In this document: positions 8,553 to 17,518 of the stretch, piece by piece
Layout of the letters: each line of letters opens with the position of its first letter
Position numbering within the stretch: the stretch's first letter is position 1
Origin: Deltaproteobacteria bacterium
Lineage (GTDB): Bacteria > Desulfobacterota > DSM-4660 > Desulfatiglandales > HGW-15
Reading direction: 5' to 3'
Assembly (NCBI GenBank): GCA_019313825.1
Contig: JAFDAM010000019.1
Span: 1-34,112 of the forward strand
Length of the DNA: 34,112 bases
The notes under the pieces: generated by a model
The model's input: the letters and a program-made list of their open reading frames with translations, nothing else
The model's database searches: none
Told to the model about the DNA's origin: nothing
Made by a program: the position numbers and the translations under genes

Positions 8553-8773
8553 TCAATGGTATGAAATGAGCCTTTTAAGGTTGGAAAAGATAGAGCGCAT
8601 CGCCCGCGTGAAGGCCACATAGCCAATGTTTGCCTTGTCTCCAAATTGGTTGGCTGACGCCCCACCAGGCCTTGAAAGGGAGGCTGCAACGTCGGGATTG
8701 ATATAGCCTCTGCCATAGTCCTTGCTTTTGGCCCCGTTAATTTTTAGATACTCATAGAGATCACAGTCTCACC
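8553..8773 (-). pseudogene. UvrD/Rep-like superfamily 1 helicase C-terminal fragment
   Basis: Minus-strand frame reads DCDLYEYLKINGAKSKDYGRGYINPDVAASLSRPGGASANQFGDKANIGYVAFTRAMRSIFSNLKRLISYH*; 'IGYVAFTRA' resembles SF1 motif VI. Preceded by an in-frame stop. Confidence 0.5.
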
Positions 8774-9145
8774 AAATCCTTTGATATGAGAAATATTTCT
8801 ACTGTGGAGTGCATTGTTAACCCTGAGATGTATTCTTGATATTAAGAAAGATCTAATCTCCCAGTGCTTATAAAGTCTATACTTCCCAAAAAGTCATAGG
8901 CGTCTGGGAGAATTTAAAAGCTCTTTTGACATTTATAGGGTCAAATGCTAGGTTTCATAAATAATCCATTACATTCCTCTTTCAGGCGACAACTAATCGA
9001 TGTGCCCGAAGAGATGTGTTACGATTTTCTTTTTGCTTCTATAAATCAAAGTCGATAAGCAGCCGTTGGAATATCCTGACAAGTATCCCTAACCTTCCGA
9101 TATGATGGCAAAATCAGTGTTGATATAAAATTCTGCCAGCTTTCT

Positions 9146-9159
9146 GTCCCGGGGAGCCA
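9146..9159 (+). repeat. 14-nt tRNA 3'-end repeat GTCCCGGGGAGCCA (candidate attachment core)
   Basis: Identical to 2934-2947, the CCA-terminal end of the tRNA-Asn fragment. Confidence 0.6.
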
Positions 9160-9166
9160 AAAAATC

Positions 9167-9201
9167 AAGGCTCAATCGACTAAGATTGGGCCTTTTTGTA
9201 T
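9167..9201 (+). terminator. Rho-independent terminator
   Basis: AAGGCTCAATC-gactaa-GATTGGGCCTTTTTG: near-perfect stem followed by T-run just after the tRNA 3'-end repeat. Confidence 0.7.
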
Positions 9202-9445
9202 CTATAGGTAATTGTGCCTTAACGCGTATATCATTGAAATTGAGATCATGGGACAGTATTATTGTGAGCACAGAACGACAGGTAAGCAATTGAATAAAGA
9301 TGATAAAAAACGTGACATTTTTACTTGCAGTGAATAAACTACTCTGCCGCAGGCTGCAGTGAATTAGCCCCTGTCTATCTCTGGAGACTTGTACGCCTTA
9401 GCGGATTAGATATGATATCCTGATATCCTAAAGGAGGAGACCGAT

Positions 9446-9991
9446 TTGCGGAAAACATTAATTGGTATGGGCATCGCAGTGGTGATGTTGTGCGTTATCA
9501 CATTCATGCAGGGTGGGTGGACACTGCTGGGTAATGGCCTTTTCCTGGGAGGAAGGATATTTGTCACGGTAATTCCCCTTATAATAGTTGCCTTTACCTT
9601 GGCGGGCATGATCTCCATCCTGGTCTCCGAGGAGGTGGTCTCGCGCCTCCTGGGTAAGGAGGCCGGGTTGAAAGGTATCCTGCTTGCATCTGTTGCAGGG
9701 GCGGTGATTCCAGGAGGTCCTTTTATATTCTATCCCATTGCCGCCACTCTGCTTGTCTCAGGTGCGGAGATCGGAGCGGCCATCAGCTTTGTGGCCGCAA
9801 AGGTCTTGTGGACCGTAAGCCGTCTTCCGGTAGAGGTGGCACTCCTGGGACCAAAGATCACCTTTATCCGGTACGGTGTGACCTTCATCTTCCCCATACT
9901 TGTGGGGCTGGCGGCAAATGCACTGTTTTCAGGACATACCGTAAGGATCCGTGAAGAGATAAGACTGCTTCAGAGGTCGGACAAGGCCTGA
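9446..9991 (+). CDS. Half-size permease (COG0701/ArsP-like), first half
   Basis: TTG start after AAAGGAGG; hydrophobic; signature 'AGAVIPGGPFIFYPIAATLL'. Confidence 0.75.
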   Translation: MRKTLIGMGIAVVMLCVITFMQGGWTLLGNGLFLGGRIFVTVIPLIIVAFTLAGMISILVSEEVVSRLLGKEAGLKGILLASVAGAVIPGGPFIFYPIAATLLVSGAEIGAAISFVAAKVLWTVSRLPVEVALLGPKITFIRYGVTFIFPILVGLAANALFSGHTVRIREEIRLLQRSDKA

Positions 9992-10010
9992 AAAACTCGA
10001 ATATCAGGGG

Positions 10011-10514
10011 TTGAATATCATGTTTATCGCATTCTGTGTCCTGCTGATTATGACCGTTACATTGATGACCATTGCTTACAGACGCGGTGACGGCTCGCTG
10101 GTTCGCGGGCTTAAGGCGGGAAGGGGTATGTTAATGGGGACGATCCCCCTCTTCCTTCTGGCATTTCCCCTTGCCGGTCTGATCCAGGTTGCCATACCCG
10201 CTGATCTGATACGCTCATGGCTTGGCCAGGAGGCAGGATGGAATGGGATCTTTATAGGGAGCATTGCAGGGACACTGATTCCGGGCGGGCCGTATGTGGC
10301 ATTCCCCATTATTGCCGCAATAATTAATACAGGCGCCAGTATCGGTACGGCAGTGGCGTTTATCACGGGTTGGGCCATGCTGACCATTATGCAGATGCCC
10401 TATGAACTCACCTTTATTGGGATCCGTTTCATGACCATCCGAATCATCTCCATGCTTATAGTACCTCCCATAGCAGGTATAGCTGCCCAGTGGCTATTTG
10501 GGGGAGGATTCTGA
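10011..10514 (+). CDS. Half-size permease (COG0701/ArsP-like), second half
   Basis: Paralogous to the preceding ORF; 'AGTLIPGGPYVAFPIIAAII'. Confidence 0.75.
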   Translation: MNIMFIAFCVLLIMTVTLMTIAYRRGDGSLVRGLKAGRGMLMGTIPLFLLAFPLAGLIQVAIPADLIRSWLGQEAGWNGIFIGSIAGTLIPGGPYVAFPIIAAIINTGASIGTAVAFITGWAMLTIMQMPYELTFIGIRFMTIRIISMLIVPPIAGIAAQWLFGGGF

Positions 10515-10619
10515 GTGATTTGAGCATTAGTCCTTCGATTTATAAGCTTGTTTATATACCCAAAAGTGCTTTGAGCGGAAATGGGTAAATTAAAAAAGTC
10601 GATAGATTAAACGATGCCC

Positions 10620-11360
10620 CTATTGTCTCCGTCTGTTGGCAATAATGATCTGTCTGAACCGTATTGCGAAATAGACTATTGAAAAGATGTACGCGGGCAG
10701 GTACAGCCACCAGGCAAACGGGTTAGGGATTCCGGTGTGCGGCACGTTGCCTGGCAGGCGTATGATGTTCTTCCAGTCCCAGCAGAAGGCCACGATCATA
10801 AGGAGACCGCATCCCAATACAATGGTCCAATCGTACCAGTGAAAACGGATCTCAAGGCCTTTTTCATCATAATAGATTATAAATGACCCGGCTGTGGTCA
10901 TTGCCAGCGCGATAAGTACCGGCGTTATCACCGGCCCTACCCACGGAAGGGGAATAAAGAAAAGTAGATCCCATGTCATGAGACTTTCGGGCCAACTGAT
11001 CATTGCCTGAAGCCAGATATAGTAGAATATATCCCAGATCCCGAAAGCTACCATGAAGAAACTGAACTTCTGCCAACCGTTTTTGCCTGCAGCGCAACCT
11101 ACTGCCGCAAGCATGAGGACCGTTGCGGCCTCGCGTCCGAGTTCGATGCGCATGAGATGATCAAGGACATGCTTGCCGTTCTCCCAGGTTACGATTATAG
11201 GGAAATGGAATGAACCGTCAAAGTAGATTTCTCGAAGATAGACAACAACAGAGCTCTCAACCCATGCGAACGCCATGGCAAAGGTCACAACCCAGATCCA
11301 GCGCCGGAGCGTTTCTCGCAAGGATTTTCCTGTTCTGTTGTTTTGGACGGAGATATTCAT
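10620..11360 (-). CDS. Polytopic membrane protein of unknown function
   Basis: 246 aa with several hydrophobic helices and 'RWIWVVTFAMAFAWVESSVVVYLREIYF'; no antisense competitor of similar quality. Confidence 0.7.
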   Translation of the reverse strand: MNISVQNNRTGKSLRETLRRWIWVVTFAMAFAWVESSVVVYLREIYFDGSFHFPIIVTWENGKHVLDHLMRIELGREAATVLMLAAVGCAAGKNGWQKFSFFMVAFGIWDIFYYIWLQAMISWPESLMTWDLLFFIPLPWVGPVITPVLIALAMTTAGSFIIYYDEKGLEIRFHWYDWTIVLGCGLLMIVAFCWDWKNIIRLPGNVPHTGIPNPFAWWLYLPAYIFSIVYFAIRFRQIIIANRRRQ

Positions 11361-11384
11361 TCACCTATTGCCCATGTCAGTACT

Positions 11385-12206
11385 TTAGTATTTGCTGATT
11401 ACCAAATTAAAGTATTCTTTAGCTTTATGCGTGACCAGTTCGAGGTATTCACGGAACAGGGTGTTGGCTTCAGGGCGTAGCCACTTGCTTGGTAGCAGTT
11501 CTTTAGGTAGATCGGGGTCAAAGAAGGGCAACTTGCGATATTCGTGAATAATACTAAACCTCTCTACAAAGCATTCGCTGGGCTTGATGTCTTTGCCTGA
11601 TCGTATGATTTTTTGCAGGGCTTCTAGTTTGGGACGATATCTAGTTAAAAAACTGGCGTACTTTTCATGTGTTTTGTTCAGATTCCAGGACCTGGAAACG
11701 ATCTCTTTTGGATCGGAAAAACCAAGGTGCTTGGCATGAAAGATATGGACGTTATTCCTGATTTTGAGTCTTTCAACTAATTCTTCGACCTCTTTTGTTA
11801 TGTCATAGGGCGAGATCCAGGTAGCATCACTTAGCGCACCGCATCCCATCCAACTCAGTTCAGTCCTCAGCCTGTCTCTGGCCTTCCGTTTCTGTTCAGG
11901 GATGGAGTAGGTGACAATCATCCAGGAGGAATCCCAGGGGATACCTTTTGGCCAGAAGATACGCTGTCCGCTTTTTGTCAATAGATTGCGGCCATCCTCT
12001 GTTAGGGAATAATAGCTTTTTCTGCCGACTTTTCTTACTTTCAATAGGTTTGCATGGCACATCCTCGATACTGCAGACCTGATGGATTGTTCGGACAGAC
12101 CAAAATTGCCAAGCAGTTTTACAATGCTGCCGATCCCTATCTCGCCGTTGGAGCCGCGGGCGTAATCACCATAGAGTGTGAGGAGAGCAGGCTGTGGATA
12201 AATCAT
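11385..12206 (-). CDS. paaX: PaaX-family transcriptional regulator
   Basis: N-terminal wHTH 'LLTLYGDYARGSNGEIGIGSIVKLLGNFGLSEQSIRSAVSRMCHANLLKVRKVGRKSYYSLTEDG', followed by 'WDSSWMIVTYSIPEQKRKARDRLRTELSWMGCGALSDATWISPYD'. Confidence 0.9.
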   Translation of the reverse strand: MIYPQPALLTLYGDYARGSNGEIGIGSIVKLLGNFGLSEQSIRSAVSRMCHANLLKVRKVGRKSYYSLTEDGRNLLTKSGQRIFWPKGIPWDSSWMIVTYSIPEQKRKARDRLRTELSWMGCGALSDATWISPYDITKEVEELVERLKIRNNVHIFHAKHLGFSDPKEIVSRSWNLNKTHEKYASFLTRYRPKLEALQKIIRSGKDIKPSECFVERFSIIHEYRKLPFFDPDLPKELLPSKWLRPEANTLFREYLELVTHKAKEYFNLVISKY

Positions 12207-12214
12207 GGGTAAAA

Positions 12215-12266
12215 CTCCTTTTCAAGGGGCGAATAATAGGAAAAAGGGGATTGTGTGTCAATTATT
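12215..12266 (-). promoter_or_regulatory. paaX promoter/operator region
   Basis: Minus strand: TTGACA-17 nt (CACAATCCCCTTTTTCC)-TATTAT, then AAGGAG and the ATG of paaX; near copy at 29353-29404. Confidence 0.75.
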
Positions 12267-12657
12267 AAATAGTGTATATCCGGAAAAGATATTCGGATAA
12301 AGCTGTCAGCGTTCAGCTATCAGCACTCAGCTTATTATGTTTAAAAGTATTTTACTGAAAGCTAATTGATGATAATGCTGATACCTAGAAGGATGTTTCA
12401 GGATGAGCAAGAATATGGACCCACAATTAGTGGATGCCTTCAATGGCTTCCCTGGGGGAATTAAGTCTCGCACGAAACGGAATCAAATACAGATTTCGAT
12501 CTGAGAAGAAGTGAAATGATTTCTTTTTTGATACCCATGGGGGATTGGTGGTAAGCTGTAAGTCATTATTATTACATAAAAAAAATGCAGAACAGGTGTA
12601 AATTGCAATATAGGGCCTAAGATGCTTGGAAAGTGTCTTTACGAAGGAATTTTTTTC

Positions 12658-12719
12658 TTGACATCATTCTATATCTCTCTATAATAGCCACTTTGTAGCT
12701 AAAATGTAATTAAATTGTA
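12658..12719 (+). promoter_or_regulatory. Sigma70-type promoter with downstream putative operator
   Basis: TTGACA (12658-12663), 16-nt spacer, TATAAT (12680-12685), then ACTTTGTAGCTAAAATGTAATTAAATTGTA (12690-12719), which recurs at 19893-19922. Confidence 0.75.
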
Positions 12720-12821
12720 GGCAATAGCTCAGTAATGTCCGGTTAGGATTTTGCAATGCTGTCATATGGAAGTTAATGGCCGGCGGGGGTCTCTTTTCAT
12801 GGTCGAACTGTATTATTTGCA

Positions 12822-13298
12822 GTGCATCCGCATGAAGCCGGAGGAAGGCGGAGAAGGTGGACGGGGGGCTTCCTGAACATGTACCGGATCATGGCGGGAT
12901 ATGGCGCCGTATCTATTGGCTCCCTGTATACATTCGGGCTTGAAGGGATATGGCTATACGATGCGGAGCAGAAAAAAATTGTGCCGCGTGAAATGCCGGA
13001 AGAGAAACCGAAGAATCGTGAAGAGGCCTGTCGCCTCCTGGCGGACTGGTTCTTAAGCAGACCTCTCTATCAGGTGTTCTATCATCCCCAAAACAAGATC
13101 GACATGATGGCAGCAATGGCACGGCAGTGGAATGTGGATGGTGTAGTCCTCCACATGAACCGTGGATGTGAAGGCCTTTCCATCGGAATTGCCGAGACCC
13201 GCCTTGGATTGATCAACGAAGGGCTCCAGGTCATGACCTACGAAGGGAACATGGGTGATGAGAGAGAATTTGATCTGGAAAAAACAGTGGTAAGATGA
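12822..13298 (+). pseudogene. 5'-truncated benzoyl-CoA reductase / 2-hydroxyacyl-CoA dehydratase catalytic subunit (PF06050-like) C-terminal stub
   Basis: 'YGAVSIGSLYTFGLEGIW...WNVDGVVLHMNRGCEGLSIGIAETRLGLINEGLQVMTYEGNMGDEREFD' is the C-terminal third of this family; Arg-rich unrelated-looking N-terminus. Confidence 0.75.
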
Positions 13299-13440
13299 GA
13301 GATCTTCCTGGAAATGCTCTCTGAAAAGAATAAATAAATATAAGAAAACATCCGTATTCTTATAGATGGAGGAATAGGAGTAACTTTTTTATAATACTCG
13401 CAGGACTTTTAACATTGAATGGATAAGGAGGAAAAGAATT

Positions 13441-15492
13441 ATGGCCCAAAAGATAATAAAGTCTGATTGTATCCTTTGTATAAATAGCTGCGGCATTGAT
13501 GCCTATGTTAAGGACGGCAAGCTGGTTAAGGTGGAGGGCATGAAAGAGCATCCCATCAGTGAGGGCGCCTTATGTCCCAGGGGTGAAGCGCTGCCTGAAT
13601 GGGTCTATTCAAAGGGCAGGCTGCAGCACCCCATGCAGAAAGTAGACGGCAAGTGGGAGCGCATCTCCTGGGATGACGCACTGGATACCATTGCCGAGAA
13701 GCTTCAGGAGATCAAGGATAAATACGGTGCAAGGGGCCTTGCCGTGTATACCGGCTCCCTGGGCACGGAAAATATAGAACTGGCTGCCTATGCCCAGAGG
13801 TTCCGTGGTGTGTACGGCACCCCGAACCTGCTCTCGGTGGAAGGCAACTGCTTCCGGTCACGTATCATGGCACGCCAGATGACCTTCGGCGGTTACCCCA
13901 TAGAGGAGCCGTGGAATTCCAAGTGCGTTATCGTCTATGGGCAGAACATGGATAATTCAAGGATCACTGTGGGAAGCAAGATCTATAAGGCCATGGATGA
14001 TGGTACCCTGGAGCACTTGATTATCATCGACCCGAAACGGATCCCCATGGCGGAGAAAGGCATCCATCTTCAACTGAGGCCCGGTACTGATACCGCCCTG
14101 ACTCTCGGGTTTCTAAATGTCATTATTGGAGAAGACCTGTATGACAAGGAGTTTGTAGAGAAGTCCTGCATGGGCTTTAATAGGCTCAAAGAGCATGTGA
14201 AGCAGTACACGCCCGAGACAATCGAGGAGATCACATGGGTACCTGCGGATGATATCAGGAAGGTTGCCCGTTTGTTTGCTCAAAACACGCCCGCATCTTT
14301 AGTGCCCGGCACCTGTTCCATCGATCAGCATATAAACGGCTTTCAGGGGAACAGGATTCATGCCATTATGCAGGCGGTAACCGGAAACATAAATATCCCC
14401 GGCGGATGGGTCTCTATCCCGTTTATTCGGCTGGGAGATATGAGAGTCACTGAGATCAGCGACCCCATAGGCACCAAGGAGCACCCGTTGTTCCGCCGTT
14501 TCTGGGGCAGGACATCACCTTACGGACAGCAGATGCTCTTTGCAGACGCGGTGCTGAAGGAAGAGCCGTATCCCATCAAGGGCCTGATCTGCACGGGTGG
14601 TAATCCCGCGCTGACCCTGCCCGATTCCGAGCGTATCAAAGAGGCGATGAGGGCGCTGGACTTCATGGTGGTATCCGAGCTCTTTATGACCGAAACAGCA
14701 GAGCTTGCAGACATCGTGCTTCCTGCCTGTTCGTTCCTGGAGAAGAGCGGTGTGGGCTATGTTTACGGAGTGACCAACTGTATTCCCTATGCCATGCTCC
14801 GCAAGAAGGTGATAGAGCCTATAGGTGAGAGTCGGCCGGACTGGAAGATATGGACCGGGATTGCCAACAGGATGGGTTACCAGGAACACTTCCCGTGGAA
14901 GACCGAGGAGGAGGTTATCGACTTCTTCCTGAAACCCAGCGGACTGACCAGGGAGCAGCTGGATACGGAGCATCCCGAAGGTATGTACTATGCTGAGAAG
15001 CAGTACAAACCGGGTAAATTTTATACCCCCTCAGGCAAGATTGAGCTCTACTCAGAGACCCTTGCGGAGAACGGCTATGATCCGATCCCGAAACACGTGG
15101 AGCCAAGCAAGAGCCCGGTGAGCACACCTGAGCTGTTCAAGAAGTATCCCGTGATCCTGAGCACCGGCGCCAGGGTTCCCGAATATACACACAGCCAGTT
15201 CAGGGGAGTTCCCTCTCTTAAAAAGATGGCGCCCGAGCCTTTGGCGGAGATCCATCCCGATACGGCCGGCAAATACGGTATCAGTGACGGTGACATGATG
15301 ACCATAGAGACGACCAAGGGCCAGATCGAGATCAAGGCCCTGACAACAGAGGCCCTGCACCCGGGGATAGTCAGCATCCCCCATGGGTGGGCAAAGGCAA
15401 ACTCCAATGTGTTGACCGAGCTTGAGCCCCGTGATCCTGTGACAGGCTACACGGAGATGAAGGCCTTGTTGTGCAGGGTAGCCAAAGCTTAA
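13441..15492 (+). CDS. Molybdopterin (DMSO reductase family) oxidoreductase, cytoplasmic
   Basis: 683 aa; N-terminal [4Fe-4S] motif 'CILCINSCGIDAYVKDGKLVKVEG...GALCPRGEA'; MGD-binding and C-terminal molydop-binding domain 'YTHSQFRGVPSL...HPDTAGKYGISDGDMMTIETTKG'; no Tat signal. Confidence 0.92.
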   Translation: MAQKIIKSDCILCINSCGIDAYVKDGKLVKVEGMKEHPISEGALCPRGEALPEWVYSKGRLQHPMQKVDGKWERISWDDALDTIAEKLQEIKDKYGARGLAVYTGSLGTENIELAAYAQRFRGVYGTPNLLSVEGNCFRSRIMARQMTFGGYPIEEPWNSKCVIVYGQNMDNSRITVGSKIYKAMDDGTLEHLIIIDPKRIPMAEKGIHLQLRPGTDTALTLGFLNVIIGEDLYDKEFVEKSCMGFNRLKEHVKQYTPETIEEITWVPADDIRKVARLFAQNTPASLVPGTCSIDQHINGFQGNRIHAIMQAVTGNINIPGGWVSIPFIRLGDMRVTEISDPIGTKEHPLFRRFWGRTSPYGQQMLFADAVLKEEPYPIKGLICTGGNPALTLPDSERIKEAMRALDFMVVSELFMTETAELADIVLPACSFLEKSGVGYVYGVTNCIPYAMLRKKVIEPIGESRPDWKIWTGIANRMGYQEHFPWKTEEEVIDFFLKPSGLTREQLDTEHPEGMYYAEKQYKPGKFYTPSGKIELYSETLAENGYDPIPKHVEPSKSPVSTPELFKKYPVILSTGARVPEYTHSQFRGVPSLKKMAPEPLAEIHPDTAGKYGISDGDMMTIETTKGQIEIKALTTEALHPGIVSIPHGWAKANSNVLTELEPRDPVTGYTEMKALLCRVAKA

Positions 15493-15521
15493 GGTAAAAT
15501 GACTTGTTGATCATTTTTCTA

Positions 15522-15552
15522 ATAACCCGTCGCCATTATGGCGACGGGTTAT
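15522..15552. terminator. Bidirectional terminator hairpin
   Basis: ATAACCCGTCGCC-attat-GGCGACGGGTTAT between convergent genes. Confidence 0.8.
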
Positions 15553-15700
15553 TTCTGTTTACCCCGGTAAGATCTTTTTAAAGGCGGCAATTAAAGCCGG
15601 AAAAGAGATTGACACTGCCCCCTTCCCCGGGGTTTATTGTAACTTGAAAACCACGTCCTTCTTCCCGCTTTACGGGAGATCTTCGAGGGTCGTGGATTCT

Positions 15701-16513
15701 TTACACGACGACCCTCTCAGGATGGCAGTAGCAGTTCAGCCTCTTATCCCTAACAAATCCCACGACAGTCATCCCTGCCCGCTCCCCGGTCTTAACTCCA
15801 TCAGAGGTTACTGCCGAAACAGAGGCGATAAGCGGGATGCCAACCATCGCAGCCTTAAAGACCATGTCCGACGGAAGACGGCCTGAAACTGCCAGCCAGC
15901 AGTCGCTAAGGTCGATTCCTTTTTTCAAGCCTCCACCAATCACCTTGTCCACAGTGTTGTGCCTGCCCAGGTCCTCGGCCTGGAACAGGGACTCGCCTGC
16001 AGGGGAGAAGAGGATAGCGCAGTGCGTCCCCCCGGTCCTGTTAAATACAGGCATTTTGGAGAGCATGCGAACACAGTTAATGATTACTTTGGCAGGGACA
16101 CGAAACCCAGTCCCATCAATCTTCTTATACACCCTGAAATCTTGCGCCAAGTCCACGTTTCTGTTCCCTGTGGATTCCAGCAGCGTGGCTGAAGGCAGTG
16201 ACGTCTTTGCCTGCTCATTCCTTATAACTAGGGCAAGATTATCCGTTATTTCTATTGACGAGACATCTTCAGCCCTTTGAATAAGGCCCCGTGTTAAAAG
16301 AAATCCCAGCACAAACTCCTCGAGGAGAGAGGGGGAAACCATTGCCCGGACAAAATCTTCTCCATCCAAGCGGATACTCAGCCGGCACTCATTGATAAGC
16401 TCGTCGGTAAGCTCTTTCACCTTTCCGGTCTCAAAGAATCGTTTGATCTGCTTTTTAACAACTATATTGCTCACTTTCACTCCTTTATAAGAAGGAACAA
16501 ATATCAAAAACAA
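15701..16513 (-). CDS. fdhD: FdhD formate dehydrogenase accessory sulfurtransferase
   Basis: 'FNRTGGTHCAILFSPAGESLFQAEDLGRHNTVDKVIG', 'VSGRLPSDMVFKAAMVGIPLIASVSAVTSDGVKTGERAGMTVVGFVR'. Confidence 0.93.
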   Translation of the reverse strand: MFLIFVPSYKGVKVSNIVVKKQIKRFFETGKVKELTDELINECRLSIRLDGEDFVRAMVSPSLLEEFVLGFLLTRGLIQRAEDVSSIEITDNLALVIRNEQAKTSLPSATLLESTGNRNVDLAQDFRVYKKIDGTGFRVPAKVIINCVRMLSKMPVFNRTGGTHCAILFSPAGESLFQAEDLGRHNTVDKVIGGGLKKGIDLSDCWLAVSGRLPSDMVFKAAMVGIPLIASVSAVTSDGVKTGERAGMTVVGFVRDKRLNCYCHPERVVV

Positions 16514-16687
16514 TATCCATCGGTGTATGATTGGCAGTTCCGGGGCATGCCCGAAAAATGTATACCGTAACCGGAGGGTTGATTAAGCTCGTTTCCCGTG
16601 ATAGAAATCAGTATTAAGTTCTTATTAAGCCGGATGTCCTTATTGTGACAATATACTATCTTTTAAACAGGAACAAAAGAAGAGTTT

Positions 16688-17263
16688 GTGAATAGATCGG
16701 AATGGCACATCTACACAGGGAAGATCCCCCATAGCGAAAAGGGGGATTATTGGGTCAGTTTTGAGAGTGATCCTGACCTGAAAAAAACAAAAAATAATAT
16801 TTACGGCCGGTGCCTGCCGTGTATACGGAACCTCTATCATCAGTTGAAAGAGGGACGCAGAGAGATCACCCTGGGCAATGCCTTCAACTGCTGGAAGATA
16901 ACGGCAGTGGTCAAGGGGATCGATGAGTGCCTTTCTCTGCTCAATGAGTTTGAGAAGAGGTTCCCATCAGGGCACGTATTCGGAAAATTCGGCAGCGGCC
17001 GCCCTGCTTCGGAAAGGAAGGTTGTCGTATTTCATACCGAGGATGAGGGCGAGCGGGACCGGATTAAGGAGGCCCTGGAGGCATGTCTCCCGGATGTTGA
17101 TAGAGACGGCAAGATCCTGGTCTCAAGGGCATGCGGGGTGCTATATGATGATATCCTGGGGGATTGGCGCAAATGGCAGCCGGTTAGCCCTGTAATATCA
17201 CCCGAAAGCAGAGGCCCGCTGCTGGAGAGGATAAAGAGGCTGCTCTATAGATCTACCATGTAA
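16688..17263 (+). CDS. Hypothetical protein
   Basis: 191 aa ORF with acceptable composition, divergent from fdhD; no family recognised. Confidence 0.6.
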   Translation: MNRSEWHIYTGKIPHSEKGDYWVSFESDPDLKKTKNNIYGRCLPCIRNLYHQLKEGRREITLGNAFNCWKITAVVKGIDECLSLLNEFEKRFPSGHVFGKFGSGRPASERKVVVFHTEDEGERDRIKEALEACLPDVDRDGKILVSRACGVLYDDILGDWRKWQPVSPVISPESRGPLLERIKRLLYRSTM

Positions 17264-17264
17264 T

Positions 17265-17441
17265 ACCTGAATTTTGCACCAACTATCTACTGTGGCTTGA
17301 AGCGCCTTATCTTTAAAGCTCGTTTCATGATTTTGATCCTCACCATATGGGTAATATGCCTGCGGGTCAAAATCACTCCAACTTCGCTTTAAACACAAGG
17401 CTTTCGGTGCCTCGCTACGATACTTGGTGCAAAATTCAGGT
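17265..17441. mobile_element. MITE-like element with 18-bp perfect terminal inverted repeats
   Basis: ACCTGAATTTTGCACCAA (17265-17282) and TTGGTGCAAAATTCAGGT (17424-17441), with an internal imperfect inverted repeat (GATTTTGATCC ... GGGTCAAAATC). Confidence 0.75.
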
Positions 17442-17518
17442 AATTGAAATGGTAAAAGTCTGGTAACCTTCAATAGTATGCACATCCCATATAGAATGCT
17501 CGGTATGGAATGTGATTA

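Noticed and set aside
8375-8716. 113-aa minus ORF overlapping the recQ end
   Set aside because: The alternative minus-strand frame (UvrD-like fragment, 8553-8773) explains this interval better.
12300-12342. GCTGTCAGCGTTCAGCTATCAGCACTCAGC short repeat-like stretch as a CRISPR or tandem array
   Set aside because: Only a few degenerate CAGC units, no spacer structure; more like a common intergenic palindrome remnant.
14515-14973. 152-aa minus-strand ORF (and similar 15052-15407 ORFs)
   Set aside because: Antisense shadows of the molybdopterin oxidoreductase gene.
13441-15492. Possible selenocysteine in the molybdoenzyme
   Set aside because: No in-frame TGA in the ORF; the candidate ligand position carries Cys.
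15837-16280. 147-aa plus-strand ORF opposite fdhD
   Set aside because: Antisense of a strongly supported fdhD.
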